37,630 nucleotides of DNA from Nephromyces sp. MM_2019 (taxonomy: Eukaryota; Apicomplexa; Aconoidasida; Nephromycida). A program made the translations under genes and the position numbers. The notes below the pieces were generated by a model. That model saw nothing but the letters and a program-made list of their open reading frames with translations, did no database searches and was not told the origin of the DNA. Of this stretch, positions 11,897-24,320 are shown piece after piece. Position 1 is the first letter of the stretch. Each line of letters begins with the position of its first letter. Location of the stretch: contig JADHZB010001165.1 of assembly GCA_015657535.1 (NCBI GenBank), positions 1 through 37,630 of the forward strand, in the 5' to 3' direction.

Positions 11897-12310
11897 CTAC
11901 ATATCTTGTTTATTACTGCTTGTGTGTTGTTTTGTGTACACATTATATGGGTGTTTAAGTATGTGTATGGATTGAATGTAATTATGTAGGCTGTTTTCTG
12001 TCATTACAAGGTGCATACATATACGAGTGTATATGGATGTGATGAAGGGTATAAAAAAGTGGGTAAACTTTTATTATAAATAATTAGATCACTAATGGCA
12101 TTTATAAATGTGTATGTAGAGAGCTAATATGGTATTTAAACACCTATATATACATAAACATTTCTGTATCTCGCAGAACTGGTCTACAGTTTTATACGGT
12201 GTATATTATTGGTTGTATACATTGTTCACAAAAAACATTAAACTAATCATAATGATAAATTCTGATATAATTTTACAAATACTCTTTTTCACTTAAGGTT
12301 TGAACACATT

Positions 12311-12343
<33 letters not shown>

Positions 12344-13654
12344 CCATATAATTTATAGTGTGCACACTAAGCACACCAAGTGTCCTCACATTATATGCTA
12401 CTGCATCAATAATTATAACCCCGAACGTATTTATTTTGAACCGCTTGATAGCCTAGAGATGTAATGTAGATATATATATATTATTCTTATATATAATTTT
12501 GTAGATTTACACGAAACTTTTATATGTTTGTACATAAAATCTCATACAAGCATAGAATGAAATGGAAGTTACAAGTTTTAAAATAATTATTGATTTTATA
12601 TGTTAGATAGCCATGTAAACTTAAAAAAAGTATACAAATTTACAACATACTTGTAGTAGAAAAGGTGCACCTTCCTTATGTGTAGCAAGGTAGTACATTT
12701 TAACTTTTGGTTGCTTATTTGATAAACAAATTAAAACTTCATTTATATCATGTATAATGTCTTCACAATGTTCTAGATTCATTTTGTCTAGTGAACCTAA
12801 TATAAGTAATACACATTTTATAACCTCATTAATGTGTTTGTATTTAAGCCTATAAAATCCTCTTAACTGGTCTAAACACAGGCAAAAAAAATATATATCT
12901 CAATTAATTTACATAGTCAAAAAACCATCTCAAATTGACTACACAAATAGTGCCATTTTACAACCACTTTGTATATTATAGATCAATCAAATAAGAACAC
13001 AAACATTGAAATTATAAACCCGAAATATTTGATAGTTAGTTCAAATATATAACCTTAAACACAAACCAAAAAAAATTTATAAATGTTGTAACATAAATTG
13101 TTGAAAATCTATAACATCACACAAGTTACATACACATTAAAATTATACAAACATAACGAATATATTAGAGACATAAATCACACACAACACAACACACAAC
13201 AGATCAAATATACATTATCAAGCAAGAATCAACGCTTCTCCAAATACTATTTAAACATATTTAAACACCCTTTTATACAAATCAGACTCAACATCTTCAA
13301 TATTCATGTAATTCATATGACTTTGTATGCAAAATCCTCCAATATTTTATTACACATAAACTAATATAATTGTTTACCATTCATTTGTATAACATGTATA
13401 TTGATATGATGCTTCGAAAGTAATGCACTCAAAACTTCAACTGTTTGAATTAATTGATCATCGCCTGGGTGTAAATATAAAAGACTTCCAATATGATCGT
13501 TTTTAAAAATAGAGAATACTGGTATCTCTTCATTTCTGGCTGTCCTTATTGTATTTATTTGAATATGTTCTTCCAAATCTTCATTGTTGGACAGACCATA
13601 TGTTTTGCTAGTATCAGACCCTCCAAAATTTTTTAAAATGCACAACATATTCAT
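11897..13654 (-). CDS. Five-exon gene, TFIIH p34/Tfb4-like protein (tentative)
   Basis: Exons (-): 13654-13378, 12871-12651, 12452-12390, 12183-12144, 11997-11897; 702 nt, 233 residues, phases consistent at every junction. The layout resembles the von Willebrand A-like p34 (GTF2H3/Tfb4) subunit of TFIIH. IPVFSIFKNDHIGSLLYLHPG (about 47-67) matches the strand and YPG turn. EVIKCVLLILGSLDK follows a helix position. KVKMYYLATHKEGAPFLLQ and KINTFGVIIIDAVAYN match the two strands before the ID-A position, and SLHNYIQSIHIL matches the helix after the last strand. The typical N-terminal DxNP site and the C-terminal zinc finger are not seen, so the model may be incomplete. p34 binds p44 in the TFIIH core for transcription and repair. 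The small exons 3-5 are the least certain. It lies head-to-tail just upstream of the repeat-protein gene, so a missing C-terminus running into that gene cannot be fully excluded. Confidence 0.45.
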
Positions 13655-16434
13655 ATAACTTGTTTCTGAATATACTTATTCGTATTTATATATTTGAGTC
13701 TATAAAAGGTGTAAATATATGTTTGTATTTAATTAGTGTATGAACATCTGTAAACAAGTTTCAAATGCTGTTACAAAGTTTGTATATTTGGATATTTATT
13801 TAGATAGGGCTAAGATATACATGTAGGTGTTGAGAAGTAAGTAGCTTATGTGAATTGAGAAAATACGCGTTTCTGTGTCTGTGGTTTGAGAAGTTGAGCA
13901 TGTAGGTGTGTGTACTGTGATGGTATGTGTGTACGAATTAACAAGGTAAATGTGTACCAAAATTTTAGAAACAAGTGCAAATTTTTAGTAACAAGGTGCA
14001 TGTGCAGCGAGATGACATGCGTATGTGTGTACTAAGAAGGTGCGTATGGATATGGGATTGGAAATATTAAATAATATTCGTTAGCTTATTTCTATATGTA
14101 TTCACAAGATGAGAATGTGTAGAAGAATTTGTAAATAATAATAATATATTCAAAAAAAAATTTTAAATGTATATTTAATAAAGATTTATATTTTTAATGT
14201 ATATAGATATTTTTATTTCCATTTTTAGAATATAGTTTATAAAAAATTTTTAATACTAAAATTTATCAAAGTTTTGAATTTATATTAGCCTGAATTAACT
14301 TAACACTCCTCTTGGAAGAGTGAAAAAGTCTTCAGAATTTATTATTTTTATTTTTTGACTCAATTTCTCTAAGGCTATATATTATATATAATTAGTCACT
14401 TGGTAGAAAAATCATCGAAATACTTTTTGATTTTTTGATATTTTTTCATCTTGTGACTTGATTCTCATTCTAGGTGTCTTATTTATATTTATAATTTTCA
14501 AGATAAGAAGGATTTTAGGTTTTAATAATAGAAATGAGGGAGTGTTATTTCATTTACACACATCAAAATAAGATTAAAAAAATGGATACGTATTAAAATC
14601 GAGAGATTGAACAGTGATTTAAATTTGAAATAATTTTGTTGAGTGAAAATTACTGTTGCTCATACAAGATATTTCTGTAGTTCTTGAAAATAATGGATTT
14701 CAGCCAAGTCTTCTAAGAATGCTAGATACACAAATTTTTAGCTTAAAAACTAAATACTAGGATTTAATACAAGAAAATTTTAAAATATATATAAATTGTA
14801 CATGAATATATATATATATATAGTGAAAGTAATTCAAAGAAAAGATGGAATGTATTAATCATTTTGTACTAGAAACAAGCAATTTGGTCTATTGCCTACA
14901 GAAATTTTTTTAACCAAATTTATAAAATAGGATTATTGAAACTTGTACACAAGCAGTGTAACATAAAATAATAAGAAATAGATAAGCATACAGTGTAACA
15001 AAAAATAAATAAAATTTACATACATATATTGATGTTATATGACATTATTATTAATTTTACACATGGTATGACATAAAAAACAATCAAAAATGAACTGTTT
15101 TGTGAGACACAACACTTCGAGATTATATAAACTCTATAGTATGTGAGAATCTAGACAGACTATAAAACAGGAAGTAATAAAAATTTACATATAAATACTA
15201 TAGTATGAAGGAATTTTTACACACTGTAATATAAATTAACAAGTAGTCACATACACGTATTATAATACAAATTAAAATATAAATAAACTTATTTATGAAT
15301 ATAGTTAATTAGGATAACTTTAATTGGGCAAAGTTACACACACCATAAAGTATAAGAGACAAACAATAAAAGGCAAGCAAAGCGAAAATTGGAAACTAAC
15401 TATATAAAATTGTTACCTTTAAGCAAAGTTGGTTTAAATGATGAAGAAAACCGATGTTCATAGAATTAAAGATGCACGATTACTTTTAGAAGTGTTCTTA
15501 AATATAAGGTTTTTGATAAATTGTAAAGTATTCCATAGGAAGCAGATGTGATATCACGTTATTTTATCGGTCGATTAATACTACTGATATATTATATTTT
15601 GTTTACAAGTGACTTTGATTTTTTGGTTATATATATTGTTTTTGTTCAATTTATTTGTTTATTTGATAAAATAATTCATGAAAAATTATAAAATCTAATA
15701 ATTTGAAGTAAAATGTTTTTAAAAAAGTAGATATTAAAATTAATTTAAGTGTGGCTAAGTTTATAATTTTAATTTCAATTGCTATGCTTTATATAAAAGC
15801 ACTATAAGATAATTAATTAGTATAAGGTATAAAATTAGCCAAAACAAAGAGATTAATTTTTTTAAAATATAGTGCTAAGATAGTTGTAAGAAATTAGGTC
15901 CTATATATAATTTTTTCTATTAAGTTTGTTTGATTATGTATATTAGTATGTTATTTATTGTGTATAATGTGTAAACAGATGTTTGTGTTTTTGATCTGAG
16001 TTTTGAATGTATATTAGTTTGATGTATATGTCACTAATAATAAGTTGACATAGATTTTATAGTTTTTACATTGGATACTCAGACATGTGTAGATTTTGCA
16101 TTTAATTATCTCTTGCTTAGATATATGGGTTTAGTGTGTATATATTATCTTTACCTTTGTAATCCTTGTATATAAGTAATTAGGAACTCAGTTATAGTTG
16201 GGTGCATGTGTGTATATCACTATATTCAGTGTTTATCTTCATTATGTTAAAAAGGAATTATTAGACGGTGTTCAATAAAAGGTATGATTTTATTATGAAA
16301 TTCATTTAAAATTTTGAAAAAAAAACAAAAATATCCCTAGATTTGGAGATGTGTTGAAATATAAAATTATCCAGATATATTTAAATTTGTTTTGAAAATA
16401 GTTAATCTGGAAAAAAGATTTGCTTAATCATTTT
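13655..16434. other. AT-rich intergenic region, nothing coding seen
   Basis: About 2.8 kb, 5' of the p34-like gene and 3' of the HDAC gene. It is poorer in GT/CA repeats than the rest of the window and is plain AT-rich DNA with short poly-A/poly-T tracts. I found no ORF or exon chain with matching phases and no recognisable RNA gene. Confidence 0.55.
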
Positions 16435-19071
16435 TCATATAACTTGCTTATAGATATCATAAGCTCTATTTTCGTCCAAATTAATATCTCCATCTTCATT
16501 ATCTTCATCTTCTACCTCACTTGATTCGTATGATTTTTCACTTTCTCCATAATTTGATAATGATGGTCCATCATCATCCCATTTATATGCTTCACCACTT
16601 GGTCTTTCAATATCATTCTGATACAATGAGTCAAGTGTAGTTGTACAAAATGGTGAAGTAAAATGAAGAGCTTGTACATGTGTCATTACGCTCCTCGCGA
16701 ATGGTGAAAGTGTCAAGGTCTTTGTGTTATACCCACCTTCCAATACAGATACAACTCTCCCATCACATGTTGTATTTGCTACATATATCAATTGTTGTGT
16801 AGCCCACTCAAAATCAGCCTCTGTGTAAGCTGTAAAACCCTTTGCCACATTATCCTTAAAGTGCCCATCAAAGCCAGCAGAGATAAAAATTAGATCTGGC
16901 TTGAAGTCTAACAAATGTGTAAGTATGTTTTGGTGGAATTTCACTCGGAATTGGTGGGAAGTTGTCTTATGTTCAAGGCCTACATTAATAATGATAGGGC
17001 CATTCGTTTCATGGCATGTATCACCAGTGCCAGGGTAAAATTGTCCATTATATGCATGTATCGAGGCAAAGAATAATTCTTGTGGGTCATTTTCACCATA
17101 CCAACCCATCCAGCTTGGGAATTGCATCTTCCATGAGAGGATAGGGTGAGTTTTTGCTATTATAGGTTGGTAGTAAGTAGAGTTAAAACGTCTCTCTTCA
17201 AGCATACGTGTTTTTGGACCTACATTTCTTATAATTTGTTCAGTACCATTTCCATGATGGACATCAAAATCTATAATAGCTATATTCTTTATTCCCTTAC
17301 GGTGATAATTATATTTTGCATAGCCAGCACCTATTGCTACATTGTTTAACAAACAGAAGCCCTGACTACCATAAGCGAAGTCTTCTTCACCTAGTGGTTC
17401 AATCTGAGCAGCACCCCATGAGCCTAGATGATGCCCTGGTGGTCTAATTGCACAAAATGCATTCCTACATCTCCCTGTACATACAGCATCTACAGCCTCA
17501 ATCACTGAGCCAGAGGCTGATAGAGCTGCGTCCCACGAACCAGAAGTTATAGGCGTGTCACCATCTATTAAATTTAATGGTTCATGACCATAATTCCAAT
17601 CATCCGTCAAGTGTGAAATTTTTTCTTTTATAGCCATGATATATGACCAATTATGAACTCTTAGTACATCAGCTAAGCTAGCTGGCTGTATATCTTCCTT
17701 CCAATTTAACCAATAGAACACATCTGAACGTAGCACACCCACTTTTGATGTCAGAACTTCTAAACGTGTTGGATTTTCGGGGAATTGGCGTGTGATACGA
17801 TTTTTCCGAATAGGTATATCCATTGGCTCAAGGAGTCTAAGGTGATTGAAACAATCAGAATGTGTGAAACAAAATGTTGAGAGTGTAGATGGAGGGAAAA
17901 GTAGACTGTCGTGTGTAGCAAATGATGGTAACTGTGGCAATGATGTACGATTTTGAAATATTTCAATGAGGCCATTAAATTCGTGAGAATATCCAAAGTG
18001 TATGGCAATGTTTGTTAAAGTTGCTAATTCGTATTTCTCCTTTAGTAATATTGTTGAATATTTCTTAAGGAGCTCAAATAAGCAATTCCAGCTCCTCTTT
18101 TGTATACAGCGCCTTAGTAGTGATAAAATCATGTTATTTGTAAAATTTTGAGGGTAATTGTTCTGAATTGCATACGTGTGAGTTGTGTGGTCAGAAAGGT
18201 TATTAACTTCATCATCAGATGAGCTGTGTTTGAATTCCGAGTTAGTAGTAAATCCGTGAGAATAGTCATGTTTGTGTGTGTCTGCATAAGCTTTCAAGCA
18301 AATATCTTCCATTGAAAAATGTGGGTGGTTTTCTAAACTTCCTAAAATATGCTCAAGTTGGTCGTCTTCTAACTTCAAGTTATCGATTGAATAGGTGAGT
18401 TCCCTTTTGACTAGAGATTGCCACTTCTTATTGCCCATGTGTGTATAGATTGAGAAAGGAGGTAAATCAAGATCTGGTAATGTGGGAATTAGCTGTGATA
18501 ACACGCCTGGGCTGTGTGAATCAATAGTAAGATGTGCTGGCCACTCTCCTTGTCTATTGACGAGAAGAGGATTGGCATTATATTTTAGTAAGTAGTGTGC
18601 GAAATCAATATCACCAAATCGAGCAGCCATATGAAGGGCGGTACACAAGGTGCTATCCAAATCGTCAATATTTAGATCATACGGCCTATCTTCTAGTATG
18701 AGTTTCAAGCATGCTATAGCCTCACCATGTGTCTGAGAAAATTGACTTTTTTGAAATAACAAAAATAGAGGTGGTAGATCGTCAAAATGTATGTTGAAAT
18801 CCAATTTTACAACCATACCCTCCGGTGCTGAGGGAGGGTGTAACAACATTGATAGAACCGATACGTCACAGTGTAACAATGCAATGTGTAAGGGCGTCAG
18901 GCCTAAAGTGTCAATATCATTTAAAACATCACAATGAGATGATGAAAGCCATTTTCTCATTCCCTTAATATTTCGCCTTGCAACTAAACGATGGAAGTCA
19001 CCTTCCTTGAAAAAATCCTCCTCATTTACCCCTTTCGAGGTTAAAAGTTCTTCTGTGTTAGATGTTATCAT
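16435..19071 (-). CDS. Ankyrin-repeat class II histone deacetylase
   Basis: Intact intronless ORF of 878 residues. Zinc-dependent class II (Hda1/HDAC6-type) lysine deacetylase with an N-terminal ankyrin region. Ankyrin-type repeats are visible at about 53-80 (TLGLTPLHIALLHCD) and 141-185 (CTALHMAARFGDIDFAHYLL...WPAHL). A variable linker runs to about 430. The catalytic domain spans about 435-800: RPPGHH at 543-548, GFCLLNNVAIGAGYA at 571-585, IDFDVHHGNGT at 600-610 (zinc ligands D603 and H605), SAGFDGH at 731-737 (zinc ligand D735) and LEGGY at 777-781 with catalytic-loop Tyr781. An extra ~45 residues (about 615-662) separate DVHHGNGT from FFASIHAY. The C-terminus (about 840-870) is acidic. 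All catalytic residues are present, so activity is expected, presumably on histones or other acetylated proteins. Codon and base composition is more balanced than in the neighbours. Confidence 0.95.
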   Translation of the reverse strand: MITSNTEELLTSKGVNEEDFFKEGDFHRLVARRNIKGMRKWLSSSHCDVLNDIDTLGLTPLHIALLHCDVSVLSMLLHPPSAPEGMVVKLDFNIHFDDLPPLFLLFQKSQFSQTHGEAIACLKLILEDRPYDLNIDDLDSTLCTALHMAARFGDIDFAHYLLKYNANPLLVNRQGEWPAHLTIDSHSPGVLSQLIPTLPDLDLPPFSIYTHMGNKKWQSLVKRELTYSIDNLKLEDDQLEHILGSLENHPHFSMEDICLKAYADTHKHDYSHGFTTNSEFKHSSSDDEVNNLSDHTTHTYAIQNNYPQNFTNNMILSLLRRCIQKRSWNCLFELLKKYSTILLKEKYELATLTNIAIHFGYSHEFNGLIEIFQNRTSLPQLPSFATHDSLLFPPSTLSTFCFTHSDCFNHLRLLEPMDIPIRKNRITRQFPENPTRLEVLTSKVGVLRSDVFYWLNWKEDIQPASLADVLRVHNWSYIMAIKEKISHLTDDWNYGHEPLNLIDGDTPITSGSWDAALSASGSVIEAVDAVCTGRCRNAFCAIRPPGHHLGSWGAAQIEPLGEEDFAYGSQGFCLLNNVAIGAGYAKYNYHRKGIKNIAIIDFDVHHGNGTEQIIRNVGPKTRMLEERRFNSTYYQPIIAKTHPILSWKMQFPSWMGWYGENDPQELFFASIHAYNGQFYPGTGDTCHETNGPIIINVGLEHKTTSHQFRVKFHQNILTHLLDFKPDLIFISAGFDGHFKDNVAKGFTAYTEADFEWATQQLIYVANTTCDGRVVSVLEGGYNTKTLTLSPFARSVMTHVQALHFTSPFCTTTLDSLYQNDIERPSGEAYKWDDDGPSLSNYGESEKSYESSEVEDEDNEDGDINLDENRAYDIYKQVI

Positions 19072-19190
19072 GGGTATAAATTATCTAATCGAAGTTGTGT
19101 GTGTACATCTGTGTTTATACCCAAATTTTATGGGATACTTTAAAGTTATTTCTCAATTTTATTATATATCTATCGTTTTATGTTTTTAAT
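19072..19190. promoter_or_regulatory. 5' flank of the HDAC gene
   Basis: AT-rich sequence immediately upstream of the HDAC start. No defined promoter element is recognised. It abuts the degenerate coding relic. Confidence 0.3.
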
Positions 19191-20040
19191 AGTAGGTGTA
19201 GTGTGAGTATATGGAGTTCATGAAAGCGTTGTCCAGAAATTTGGATATGTTATCGGCCGCTTCTTTCCAAATTAATTTCTGATTGAGACAGGGTCCTAGC
19301 ATGGATTGTTTGATTTTCGAATATAAGTAAGGATTCATATATTTGCAGTTGTGAAATTTGGCCAATAGAACAATGCCTCCATGGAACTTTTTGGCCTAAT
19401 GGGTCAATATATTCAGCTTATAAATAAAAGGTCTTCACTAAGATTGACATCCTTTGACTTTTGCGGCACTATCCGAGGTAGCCTCTTTAAATATGTGTGT
19501 ATGTTTAGGGATGGAGTAGTCTTCAACTATCCGATATGGGAATTCGTAAAAAAATATAATGCTAGGGAGAAGGTCTCAGGTTTATGAAGTGGAAAGTCAT
19601 GAGTCACAGGGATGAAGATGAATTAATTAGCCAATTATATCGAAAGCAATGATTATCCAAAAGGGGGTATATATAATGAATATATCAAGAGGTGAGTTGT
19701 CTGAATCAATTTTTAAAAGTGTTAGAATTTGTAGGTAAATTGTAGGATTTGATATTTAGCCAACAGGTAGCCTCATTTGCATAACCTCATTCGTAAGAAA
19801 CAGATTGAATAGGTGTTTCCTTAGGTAGAAAAGAGGGAATGCAGACCATTTGTCTACTGGTAAAAGGACATTACTATGTCTAAAACTGAGTTTGCAAAAT
19901 CAAGAAAGAGGTGTCTTACATTTGTACCCAAACCAAGCAAAGTATTGCTAATACCCCAAAATTCGGCCAGATGTCTTGGTATTATATATAAAGAAATGTT
20001 TTATAGGCCTTAAAAGTAAGGTAGTATAATTTGAGCTCAG
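19190..20040 (-). pseudogene. Degenerate coding relic, possibly hAT/DUF659-like transposase
   Basis: This segment is GC-richer and almost free of GT/CA repeats, unlike all the surrounding noncoding DNA. On the - strand one frame from about 19,565 to 19,190 reads as protein with only a few stops. It holds SIIFFYEFPYRIVEDYSIPK, then after three stops AKKFHGGIVLLAKFHNCKYM, NPYLYSKIK and KEAADNISKFLDNAF. Further upstream, fragments such as KWSAFPLFYLRKHLFNLF and GTNVRHLFLDFANSVL appear in shifted frames. The 'FFYE..P+RIVED' and 'LNP.LY' shapes recall hAT/DUF659 transposase proteins, but this is pattern memory only. The reading is broken by several stops and frame changes, so no intact product is expected. 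It could also be a decayed host gene. Confidence 0.35.
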
Positions 20041-20047
20041 ATCATTA

Positions 20048-20049
<2 letters not shown>

Positions 20050-20094
<45 letters not shown>
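20050..20094. repeat. (TA)n microsatellite, about 22 units
   Basis: Uninterrupted TA repeat at the edge of the degenerate relic. It is the longest perfect TA run in the window outside gene introns. Confidence 0.95.
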
Positions 20095-20098
<4 letters not shown>

Positions 20099-22251
20099 TA
20101 ACGCTTTCGCAAGCGATATTAAAATGTCAATCTAAATTTGCAAATTATTTTTACTGATAAAATCACACTCATTGTAAGAATCGATTTTTTTCAATGTTGA
20201 TTAATGTAAATACATCATAAGTGCAAAATAAATTTTTCAACCTTGTGCATTTTCATTAGTTTCAAAGTTAGTGTTTGATCACTTAAAATGGAAATATTTG
20301 AGCAATAAAAGTGATTATAAAGATTTCTTTTTTCATTAGTTTCTATTGTGGTTTTATTAGAAAATTGATATATCCCGCGAAGTGTTAAGTTATTTAGTAC
20401 ACAAAAAATTACCTAAATTATATGTAAATTGGGAAATTTTTTGTACCCAAAATAAAGCTTAAGCAAGTTAGCTTTATTTTGAGCACAGATCAATTGATTT
20501 AAAGGAATTAGGAATCAAAAGTTAATCATAATTCCAATTTTTTTTTTTAAAATGGAACACCAAGTAATGCGAGTAATTGAGGAATTCGAAATTATAAGGA
20601 TCCTCAAACAATGCCTTGAGGTAAAAATTGATAAGTTAAATTGTAATTATGAGATCATAACTTTTTAGTCATTAATATTATTCAAACCAGGAAATATTTT
20701 ATAAAGCAATTTAAGTGAATAATTTTCTTACTGAGCATTGGTTCAGCTAATGAAAATTTCGAATGCACTGATGGAGCTGCTGTACTATTGTATGCAGTGA
20801 TAAGATAACAGTGTCATATATTTCATTTATTAAATTTCATACATTAGTTTCAGACATCACATTTCACACATTAATTTTTATACATCAGATTTTTATTTAT
20901 ATAATCACATTCTTCAAATTTCACAGAACCGGAATAATGAGAAATATAGAAAACAATATATATAGGGACTCCTTAATTTATTTTAACATGATAATTTTCT
21001 TACACAATATTTCAAGACTACATATGAAAAAAATAATTTATGTGTCAGAGTTACACATTTATAAGTAACTATTTCGAATACATATATAAGCCTCAAATGA
21101 ATAATTAAATATGATTATATACATATTCATAATTTATAATAAAACTACAAATAAATACACAGGAATAATATGTAAATATACAATACACCATTGATACATA
21201 AAATCACAATGCACAGCTGATTTCTAAAATAAGTGCACAAATTTATAAGTATATTTAAAAAGGAAAAATAAAACATAAATTCATATATAAAAAATAATGT
21301 GAGAGCATATTGATTGGCATTTAAAAGTTACATAAAAACACGCTGTGAAAATTTTCAACAACACGTCTATGTTTTATAAATTTGAGAAAAACTGTACAAT
21401 AACTAAACTTAATTCCATACTTGAAATGTGAGTTATGCATATAATAATATGTGCCTATGAAATGTCACATAAATATATATATATAAACATTGCATGATGT
21501 AATGAAAAATTTTTAATTGACTTTGTTCGAAATGGGTGGATGGAAATGTATCATTAAAACATAAGTGAATATGCTTATTTCGGAGTATGTATGTGTTGTA
21601 AAATTATAATTTCTCTATAATGTGAATGGTATTTAATTCTTTATGCTTCTTATTATGGATGTTATGTGTTGTTGGTGGACATATCGCACTTACAGTAAAT
21701 TTTATTATTTATTATTATTTGTGTTTAGGTGTGCACTAGTCAAAACATGTGTATTTTTATATTCTTCATGACACGAGTGTCTTTGTGTGCAGTAGAGAAG
21801 ATGCTTCAATTAGCATATTTGTGAAGATAAAATTTGAATGTGTTGATTAGATTTAATCTACATCGTCTTCTCTATATTTTCAAAATGTATCAAAAACACG
21901 ACAAAATTTGTATGTAAACGCTTATTACTTTAAAAAACAATTATATATCAATTGTTAACTGCTTCTTGAATATAAAAACCATTTAAGACATCTAAGTGAT
22001 CTCAGTTTTTCATTTTTCATACTTTTAGATAATATATATTCTTAGCTACATACACAATTATTTTTATTGTAAACGATTACAACCTTTGTAATTCTATATA
22101 TACACACTCACATAGATACAATAGACACACAAACATGTAGACACAATACACACAAATAGGTATATGTATATATATATATATTTATATAGACTCAGACAAA
22201 CGCTAATCATACAGAACACATATATATATATAACACTCACATATAAGCAAA
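20095..22251. other. AT-rich intergenic region upstream of the Tsg101 gene
   Basis: No gene is seen. The open frame at 20811-21068 is low-complexity Ile/His/Phe sequence with no family or splice support. The last ~200 bp before the Tsg101 start are CA- and TA-repeat-rich and probably carry its promoter and 5' UTR. Confidence 0.5.
20448..20481. other. Perfect 12-bp inverted repeat with 10-nt loop
   Basis: CAAAATAAAGCT (20448-20459) and AGCTTTATTTTG (20470-20481) are exact reverse complements. The flanking TTTTGTACCC and AGCACAGATCA recur in altered form around 19,925 and 20,035. Possible stem-loop or remnant of a small mobile element. Confidence 0.6.
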
Positions 22252-24284
22252 ATGAATAATTCTCCACTTTCTAAGTTCCGCTCCCTTTTGGTCGATTATC
22301 CAAATCTCAATCGAATTGAAAATGACATTTTACAAACTATGCAGGAGTATAACCTTTTTAGGATAGATGTGAAACATCGAGGTGTGTATATATTTCATAT
22401 ATATGTGTATATTTATTCAGGAAGGCTTATGTATACATGTAAGAGTTTTTGTCGATTGGTATACGTATGTACCTGTGCGTATTTAAATAGGTCTGCATAG
22501 ATAGACATATCTGTATTGGTAAATAAATAACTATGGCAGTATATGCATTCAAATCTGTGACATGTATGCAATGCTGGGTTGTATAGATGATTTGAAAGAT
22601 TTACATAAATATATAAATATTTATATATGTAATAGATTTAAGTATATTTGTTTATCATAAGTCATTGATTGCTTATGTACATGCCTATTTGATGTGTCTT
22701 GATACTGTAGAAAAAGCAGTTGAAGTACATTGTGTGTACATATGATAATCAATGTGTGATAATACATGATTATCTGTATATACAAATAAAAATAAATATC
22801 TTAAATACAAAATTTTGATAACCTTAACCCATTTTACTTTTAATGCACCTACACACATCTAAAATTATTTCCTAGTCTACTATGTCATTATATCCTTACA
22901 CTTTATGTTACACATCTCACATTGAGGTCTTTGTTGTACACATTAAATTCTAATACTCGTAATGAATATCTTGAGCACATACCTTAATATTAAACACATA
23001 TGATCATCAAAGGATATATAAAACAGACACTCCCCCTCAACTTTTTACATTCCCATCTCATCAAAGCATCTCACTATTCCAATACACACATTTGCACACA
23101 CTCTACTCTACAAAATATCCTACATACGTCAATATCTACTCTCTTTTCTTTCTTTCACATACCAAACCTTCACACACCAACACCTACTCTCTCTGTCTTA
23201 TACATACATAAACTGTCTCTTTTTTTTCTCACACTACTCACCAACCCTCCTACACACACCAATACCTACTCTCTCTATATACATAACACACTCCCATCCT
23301 CTCATGCTTTACACCAAACCTACTACCCACCCCAACACCAACAATCTCTATCATATACACCCACCTCCATTCCACAACATATCTACCTAACACATTTCAA
23401 CACACAATATCCATACACACACATTTTTTATTACAGATTATGGTGCAAAACAAAAATATTTGTTGTTTATGAATGGGACCATCCCCATTTCATTCAAAAA
23501 TCAAGAATTTTATATACCCGTAACCATCTTCTTTGACCCCTCTTACCCCATCCATGCCCCTCAATGTTTTGTTACACCCACACAGTCAATGATCCTCGTA
23601 CAACCCCACAGAAACGTTGATCAAAATGGTTTTATATATCACCCCTATCTCACTGAATGGCGATATAATTCATCTAGTTTGGTAATGTCTGTTTGTGTAT
23701 ATATAGGGTTTGCGGGAGGAGAAAAGTGTGTGTATGAGGTGTACGGAAAGGGAGGAGTATGTATATGTGATGGATGGGGTATAGTGAAGAGTGTATATGT
23801 ATATATATATATAACTTACGAATATTGAACCCCATTTATAGGTATAGTGTGTAAATCTAGATCATCACCACTATACATACACATTATAGTACATATATAT
23901 ATTTATATAAATAGGTCTATTTTTTCAAAGAATTACAAAATTTATTCTCGAATGAGCCCCCTGTTATTTCTAAACAAGCCCCTGCAGAAACATCACAAAA
24001 GAAATTAACCTTTAACATCAATTTTGGTAAAAAGGAATCCACCAAAATTGCTGAAACTCAAAATGCTATATATAATAAAATTGAAGAACAGTGGCCAGCT
24101 CTAACACGCTCTATCCTTGAAAATATTGATAAACAAGAGAATAATAAGGTATGTGTGTATATTTAGAGACATATCCATCAAACTATTTAGATAGAACTAT
24201 ATTACATTGACTGAACTAAATTCATTTATATAACACTCACACACACATACTATATAGAAATATATACAGTGAAATACACACATA

Positions 24285-24320
<36 letters not shown>

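Noticed and set aside
19440..19475. KVFTKIDIL on the + strand, which recalls the reverse transcriptase motif
   Set aside because: No downstream PFGL, YxDD or integrase motifs follow in any frame. I consider it chance.
19381..19587. 68-residue + frame MELFGLMGQYIQLINK...
   Set aside because: The - strand reading of the same DNA is longer and more protein-like. The + frame has no continuation on either side and no splice signals.
23000..23536. 178-residue + frame rich in Thr, His and Pro before the UEV exon
   Set aside because: It lies in intron 1 of the Tsg101 gene. The real exon 2 is in another frame and has a clear acceptor at 23436.
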